From positions 1 to 62,962 of the forward strand of contig JAYMGJ010000107.1 of the NCBI GenBank assembly GCA_037178675.1: DNA of 62,962 nucleotides, given 5' to 3'. The notes under the pieces are model-generated. The model ran no database searches. It saw nothing but the letters and a program-made list of their open reading frames with translations, and had not been told where the DNA came from. Source of the stretch: Scleroderma bovista. Its lineage: Eukaryota; Basidiomycota; Agaricomycetes; Boletales; Sclerodermataceae. The translations under genes were made by a program, and so were the position numbers. Positions 57,001 through 62,962 of this stretch are shown here, one piece after another. How positions within the stretch are numbered: position 1 is the first letter of the stretch; each line of letters begins with the position of its first letter.

Positions 57001-58856
57001 TGTCCATGTTGGCTGCTATTCTTAATCCTGAGAAGCTGGAGAGCCTTGTTGAGAGTTCCACTGCAGAGTCTCTTGCCCTAATCAATATGCTCACGAAAAT
57101 CAGCAATAGCCCCGTGCTCCTCAAGGCCCAGGTTGACAAGGCGAAAGGTTCCAAGTCAGGACTTATTGTCAGGCCTGGAGTTACGGAGGCATTGAAACTG
57201 CTTCCTGAGAAAATGCAGATCGAGGACTTTTCACTCAGCGGTTTGTGTGAATCCAACCAAGTACAACTAATGGCTAAAAATTTCTAGGGAAACTTACCGC
57301 GCTTGCGAACTTACTTAAGACGATTCGACAGGTTTTTCTTTACGGTGCATGGTTAAGATGAATTCGCTGACGAGCAGTAGCACACAGAAGAAAAATGCAT
57401 TATCGTCTCCCATTACACCTCGACTCTCAATATCATTGAGGTATTCTGCAAGGCAAACTCTTATACGTATCTCCGCCTAGATGGGTGCGATTAGATGCCG
57501 TTTTTGTGTTAGTCGTTGTTCATGTTCCCTTAGACAAACACCAGCCGCAAAACGTCAAGAATATGTCAATGCGTTCAACAAGTCCTCCCAACGGAGTCAT
57601 TGTAGGCTTATTTTGGAATGAAAAACGCTTGGATGGTATTGAAGAATCCACACGTAGTTATTTTCCTCCTCAGTTCTAAGGCCGGGGGTGTTGGCTTGAA
57701 TCTTGTCGGCGCATCACGCTTGTGCTTGATCGACTCTGACTGGAATCCAAGGTACATGCCATACAATGAAATTGCAGATGAATGTTGCATTCACCACGGA
57801 AATAGTCACGACCTACAGTCCATGGCGCGCATTCATCGGTACGCTTTCTCAAAGACCTCTCAATGTAAATTTGCTGAGGTAGATTTCAGTGATGGTCAAA
57901 AACGACCGGTATTCATTTATCGGTTTTTGACCGCTGGAACTATAGATGGTGGGTGCCCGAAGTGTTCCCGACCTCCATTTGACCTCACAAATAACAGAAA
58001 AAATCTACCAACGCCAAGTCACGAAAATCGGACTCAGTGATTGTGAGTTTTCAGCGAGTTTCCTGAAGATCTTTTTAACCTACGAGTTACAGCACTGATG
58101 GGCACTGTAGGCCAGTAGTCATGACCCAGTACTTTGGCTGACCGCATATGTTCAGGGTGGTTCCGGATCCAAAGCAGATTCTTTCACCCGTAAGGAGGTA
58201 AGAGTATTCCCATTCGAGAACCGGACGCATCCCAATTATATATGATAGCTTCGCGATATCTTTCGCATACATCCAGATACTGCTTGTCATACCCATGACC
58301 TCCTAGGGTGTGGATGTGACGGGAGAGGACTATCGACTCTCAAAGACACTGACAATAACAGTGAAGCAGACGGCAGTATTTCAGGGGAAACCCATGGTTT
58401 TTTGAAAGGTAGCTTTATGGTAGCCTCACAGATCACCTCGGGCTACCTAGATCAAATCGACAAAGCAGTATGGCATTTACTACCACCCTTGTTTTATTCT
58501 GCCCGCTAAAACATCTTTAGGATATCCAGAAGAAAAGAGCTGGCCTGGCTGCTTTGGGAGAGTGGACTCATATTAATGGCCTGCGCCGTGTCGCTCATGA
58601 CGAGATTCAAGACGATGTCCTTCGCCGCCTTCTCCATTGTGCCGTCCCAACGGATGGTGAAGAGTCGGATTTGGAAGGAAACGCGGCAGGCTCCCGACTT
58701 AATAAGTTGCTAGCTGCCAGTGATCTCGACAACGTCATGGCAGTTGATGACGCTCCACCATCCGTCTGTGACGTGCCAGGCGGGACAATTTCATTCTTGT
58801 TTGAGAAAATATCCAATTCCAACTTGGACATTGGGGCAGAATTAGATGGAAGTTAA
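54079..58856 (+). CDS. RDH54: Rdh54/RAD54B-type SNF2 DNA translocase
   Basis: Thirty-two exons from 54079 to 58856 keep frame throughout and sum to 3204 nt, 1067 aa. Acts with Rad51/Dmc1 in homologous recombination. Motifs: [19 protein letters not shown], Walker A DEMGLGKTLQ (about 404-410; GLGKT in a 22-nt exon 55709-55730), [17 protein letters not shown] (about 512), [30 protein letters not shown], then helicase [90 protein letters not shown]. The C-terminus ends GEWTHINGL ... [15 protein letters not shown]. Two copies of [16 protein letters not shown] lie at about 41-56 and 192-207. The open frames at 56914-56961 and 57487-57533 are introns, not coding. Confidence 0.93.
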
Positions 58857-60607
58857 CTACAATGATACCATTTCAACCGTATTGTGCTCTGCCATCTACA
58901 GACTGACTCACATCGGTGCCTATGACGTCCATTGAGATCCTGTGATACCAAAGGTCGTTACTTGTCACGTGATGTGACAGGTTCGTGTTTTCAAACTTCC
59001 GCTCCGAGACCAGCCCGCTGCTGTCAAGATCGTACCATGGTATACACTGCTGCTGCAATCTAGCAGCATCCTGGTTTTATAATTGGAAAACAAACAGCTC
59101 ATGCACTTGCCTGTGTGGATTTAGTGACGAATCGCTAACCATCTTTCACCGACGTGATGACGAAGATAAACGACCCGCCCTGTCCCGCTGGCATGCTGCA
59201 GTTAATACAGAGCTGAACACACTCACGCGGGCTTCTTCGTCAGGTATACCTTTCTTTGATTTTGCCTGGCAATTTTCCTGACATGAAGCTTTTGGAGAGA
59301 TGCAGACCCATTGTAGGGCCGAATTCGGGCTGTAGGGTGGAGGACCCATGCACGATGCTGGTGAACTCTACCTCGCTCGTACAGCCTCACTTTATGAGGT
59401 CCATTTTGGAGAGTGGGATTAGAGATCATTAAACGCTTCCGCAATGTGTTATGGAAGGCAGTCACTATGCGCGTACTCAGGAGGGCCAAGCCAAGCGGAT
59501 GGCAAAGAGAGCACAAGACGCCTGGCTGAAGGCAATGGGTCTGCCATCATCAAAGGACCCCCTTTCTCCTTTGCCGAAAGATGGGATTGGTAGTCTTTCA
59601 TCGTTGATTGATGAATATTTCGGAAAAGGGGAGACGCAATGTCGTGGAGCTCCTGTGATCCAGGTACTTATGGAAACCTCATAACAAAGATTGTCGTAAT
59701 CACGCATATACGGACGGGATACTCGAATATCGCATTGGGACTCGACCAGAACCTTCGATAGCCCCACAACATGATTCATCTACCCCTTCGCGTCGCACGC
59801 TCGAAAAATGTACCAACCGACCCTCACAGGGCCCCGCGCTTATGTGGCCGCCTCCATCATGAGGGAGGTGCACCCTGATTTGGTTATGGAACCTGAAGAC
59901 AACATGGTGGACATAGCCCATGCGAGGCAATCCAATCGAACAAAGGCGGTGGTGAACATGATAGAAGCCAGTCGACATTTCAACTTCCTTCAACAACTTC
60001 CCACCCATCGTACCAATAGCGGGAAATTCTTCGACCCAACCAGGACGTTGCTTGAATGTGACCTGTCTCTTGGTGCCTCTTCAGCCATCTTATGACAATC
60101 TCCCATGCTAACATTTTTTGTTCTCGATGCCCAATCCAGGTGATAGTGGCTATTCGGAAAGCAAGACTCCGTGCTTTCTTGGATCCCGTGCGAGGACATT
60201 ACTGTTACGGACGGCATCGGCTATCGCAGGGGAAGGTCAGGTTCTGATGCCCGATGCAAGTCGGTAAAGAAGAAAAGACAGCGCACGCTTCTGACGGACC
60301 TCCTCAACTACCTCCCCGAATACCTGAAGGCATTGAAATCGTCGAACTATTCAAAGACATTTTTCCCAATCGCCTAGCCTCTCTTCTCAGAAAGCCCCCA
60401 AGTGAGGGCAACATGCACACGGCAAGCTTGCAAAGTTCTCGGTTCCACTGCATTCCCCCAAAACGCCCTCAAGTAGCTCTAGCATTTACAGAACATCATT
60501 GATTTGACGTGATTATATATTATGTACATGGACGTGGTTCGGCTGCTCTAGGTACATTTATCAGACAGTAGTATACAATACAGAACCAATATAGTGCCAC
60601 ATGCCTG
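58857..60607 (+). other. Region with coding-like fragments, no intact gene model
   Basis: Plus-strand pieces look protein-like but lie in different frames: MEGSHYARTQEGQAKRMAKR at 59451, RAYVAASIMREVHPDLVMEP at about 59837, IAHARQSNRTKAVVNMIEAS at about 59919, and QLPPRIPEGIEIVELFKDIF at about 60305. The splice sites between them do not give a convincing single frame. It may be a divergent small gene with introns I cannot place, or a decayed one. I recognise no family. Confidence 0.4.
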
Positions 60608-61429
60608 TTAGCTAGTATTGGTGTGATCAGAAGGCGGTTGTCGATACTTGCGTATCGCCGCAATGTCGGCGTCCATGTAAGCAATGCACCTAAGAATCTG
60701 CTTAACTTCACCATCACCCAGACCACATTCACCAAGTATCCGAGTTTTCTCCCTGAGTCGAGAATGAATGCCCGTCACCTCCAGCGCCTTATGCACGACG
60801 TGGACGAATCGACGGGCTTTCTCTCTAGCGGCATACTGTTCGGCATGGTGTCCAAGTAGAAGATCGTGAACTTTTTTCCGGGAAGCCTCGTATGCAGTAT
60901 TGAACTCCGGATTTGCCGTGATACAGACGTGTTTAATGATATGAAAATCTTTGCCAGCAAATTCCTTTTGGTTTTCTGTCCACCAGCCCACTGCCTCGGA
61001 TTCTTCATGATCAAAATGCGTAATAACCAGGGCGACTGGGACCATTCCGTGGCAGAGAAATTCGTAGAATAACTTGTAGTCGTATCGCCACGTGTCCACA
61101 AACCTGTCTTTTTGAATGCAAAGTAGAAGCAGATTGAACCCGCCCGTATCGGCAACACTCTGCACGAGACGGTACGCTTTGTTAATGGCACCAATCAACC
61201 TATCTGGGTCGTCGACTGCTTGCACCTCGTGTAAACCAGCAGTATCGTATATGCGGAACAACGTGTCTTGGATAGTCGCATCATACGGTTTGGCATCCAG
61301 CGTGGAACTGCTGGCGTCGGAGGCGATCCTGGCTGTCTGAGAGCCAAGAATCAGGTTTACGAGGGAGCTCTTGCCAGCACCTTTGTCGCCGAAGATGACG
61401 ACATTCGAGCGATGCTGTTGTCGTTCCAT
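60608..61429 (-). CDS. AIG1/GIMAP-like GTPase, divergent member
   Basis: Intronless, 273 aa from ATG 61429. G1 is GDKGAGKSSLVNLILG (about 14-29); SSSTLDAKPYD (G2 region); YDTAGLHEVQAVDD (G3); LLLLCIQKDRFVDTWRYDYK; ITHFDHEESEAVGWWTENQK at the G4 position, which has lost the M-E of the motif but keeps W-W-x-x-N; and HVCITA. The C-terminal module (FVHVVHKALEVTGI ... TRILGECGLGDGEVKQI) is present. It is the most divergent of the cluster, about 19 kb from the three left members. Confidence 0.8.
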   Translation of the reverse strand: MERQQHRSNVVIFGDKGAGKSSLVNLILGSQTARIASDASSSTLDAKPYDATIQDTLFRIYDTAGLHEVQAVDDPDRLIGAINKAYRLVQSVADTGGFNLLLLCIQKDRFVDTWRYDYKLFYEFLCHGMVPVALVITHFDHEESEAVGWWTENQKEFAGKDFHIIKHVCITANPEFNTAYEASRKKVHDLLLGHHAEQYAAREKARRFVHVVHKALEVTGIHSRLREKTRILGECGLGDGEVKQILRCIAYMDADIAAIRKYRQPPSDHTNTS

Positions 61430-61900
61430 TCCTTAGTAGTATGTATAGTATCAGTTGGAAGTTCTGCTAATTGCACGCCGACTTACTGGTGACTGACAGC
61501 GATACAAAGTCAACGAGTTTGAGTGAGACAGATTCGTTGAAAGAGGTGTAACCCAGAAATGGGCGTCAAGAGCTTCCATGATGAAAAGGAGGAAGTACAA
61601 TGACGCACCTGCTATTCGGATCAGTTTTACCATCAGGCTGTGCACCTGAGTAGTCGACCCTATTCATTTTAACATGATGAAATCCGGTGATTTGAACGTT
61701 AACTTTGCACCTCACGCATCAGTGGAAAGGGGATACTTATACTAACAGCTGTGAGTGAAAAAGAATCGTATGTGCATATGATAAGAACACGAGGCAATAT
61801 AGATGTACAGTGTTGTAGTACTTGGTATACGTACAATATTACGAGCAAGTCGCGAACTACATAGTAACCAAGCTACACTGGTATATGTAGCCTTCCTGGC
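61430..61900. other. Intergenic region between two GTPase genes
   Basis: AT-rich, no ORF of note; probably the promoter of the gene at 60608-61429 and the 3' UTR of the gene to its right. A directly repeated TGCGACGATTTTCGA (61905-61919 and 61920-61934) sits just inside the next gene's 3' end, encoding R-I-E-N-R twice. Confidence 0.45.
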
Positions 61901-62962
61901 CTAAGTGCGACGATTTTCGATGCGACGATTTTCGATGAGCTGCGCTACCTTCTTTGCCGCATCTGGTTCCATACCACATCGTTTCACCAAGACACGAGTG
62001 TAATCTCTTCGTTTCGGGCGAAACCTATTTGAAACCAAAGTCGCCATGAGCGCAATGAGCGTGGCGAGCGACTTTTCTTTATCCATGAGCACCGGTCCAT
62101 CTTTCGTACACTTGCTTAAAAGGTCCAAAACAATCTTTCTCGACTCCTCATACTTGGCAGCCTGACCAGGATCATCAGGATCTTGAACAGCAGTGATGCA
62201 GGCGTGAGCAACGCTGCGGATTCCGTACTTCTTGATGCTCCCCTCGTTTCTGGTCCACCAGGCTTCCATCTTCTCCTCTCTTTCGAGGCCAGTAAAGACG
62301 AGTGCAATTGGCACTCGCTTCTCGCAAAGAAACTCGTGGAACAGCCTGTAGTTGCTTTGCACTGTAGCAGTTATCCTCCCCCCCCGCAGACAAAAGAGGA
62401 GGAGATGGACGCCACCAGAGTCGAGGGACTGAATGAGGTCGTAAGCCTTCTCGATGGCGGCATAATAACCATTGACGCCCATCTGAGGTTCTTCGAGACC
62501 AACGGTGTCATAAATAGTGTATGATGCGTTGTCGACAGGAATGACATATTTTGTTGATGCCATCGTACACCCATCGACATCGGCAGAAACCTTTGCGATG
62601 GGATTCCCCGCGATAAGATTGATGACAGAACTCTTTCCTACACCGGTCTCGCCGAAAAGGACAATGTTGGTGGGTGGTGGCTATATGGAATGGATGAGAT
62701 CATATAAATGACCTTTGAGAGTTACTTTACTGTTTCGAGGTTCGTCGAGGGATCAGCCACTAGGGGATCTGACACCTGTTGGCTCTGCGTGAGGGAAGGG
62801 GGAGATGGAGGTTTGCTCGAGGCAGGAAGTGCAGGTGGGTGAGACACAGGCATGACCGAAGCAAAAGGCGCAAATGTGTTCGAGATGGGAAGTGCAGGAG
62901 GTGCAGTACTCGAGCCGAGAGGTACAGATGTGCTCAACTACTGGACACTGTTCTTCTGTTGT
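61901..62962 (-). CDS. AIG1/GIMAP-like GTPase with Pro-rich N-terminus, 5' end outside window
   Basis: Exons 61901-62680 and 62731 to at least 62930, joined in phase 0 (LET|PPPTNIVLFGETG). The downstream exon alone encodes 259 aa with GETGVGKSSVINLIAG, YDTVGLEEPQMG, LLLFCLRGGRITATVQSNYR, LEREEKMEAWWTRN, AHACITA and a C-terminal module with LVKRCGMEPDAAKKVAQLIE. The upstream exon is Pro/Ser/Ala-rich (PSHPPALP type composition). A TAG just before 62937 in the same frame means that the exon starts there by splicing or that translation begins at an inner ATG (62850). The first exon, if any, is beyond the window. Confidence 0.8.

Overview
The window is nuclear DNA from a filamentous fungus, most probably an agaricomycete basidiomycete. 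Almost every gene is cut by many short introns (about 45-60 nt, GT...AG), some exons are only 14-30 nt long, genes are compact and often share promoters or 3' ends, and the protein set is eukaryotic and fungal. I rebuilt gene models by hand by joining exons that keep frame and restore recognisable family sequence. Where I list exons, their summed length is divisible by three unless I say otherwise.

Layout. 0-3 kb: 3'-truncated HAD-class IIA hydrolase (-), then a decayed NAD-binding 6PGDH/DUF1932-type pseudogene (+). 3.4-8.5 kb: WW-WW-MyTH4-RhoGAP protein (+), a mitochondrial Mtf2-like protein (-) and a tRNA-Ser(AGA). 9-14 kb: an HMG-box regulator (-) and an E(z)/EZH2-type SET methyltransferase (+) transcribed divergently from a 271-bp gap. 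15.9-26.9 kb: two paralogous zinc-finger genes flanking a head-to-head pair of YCII-domain genes, a coiled-coil protein with an eight-fold G-x-x-x repeat, and a large ankyrin protein. 26.9-30.4 kb: long gene-poor stretch. 30.4-36.2 kb: tail-to-tail pair of glycine-rich RRM proteins and an HMT1-like ABC half-transporter whose nucleotide-binding domain has lost its signature region. 37.6-41.5 kb: three AIG1/GIMAP-like GTPase genes plus a decayed fragment. 42-59 kb: a block of housekeeping genes (unknown 728-aa protein, NAD kinase, queuosine-salvage-type protein, Aim41/YqeY, HRD1 E3 ligase, Rdh54/RAD54B). 60.6 kb to the end: two more GTPase genes, the last running off the window.

The most unusual content is the GTPase set: five genes carrying six G domains, plus a relic. 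They share a motif after the G4 position (M-E-x-W-W-x-x-N) and a C-terminal helical module of about 50 residues. This looks like a locally expanded, actively duplicating and decaying family of the kind often linked to defence or self-recognition, but that role is inference. Several other genes are local duplicates (zinc fingers, YCII, RRM), so tandem and inverted duplication is a theme of the window.
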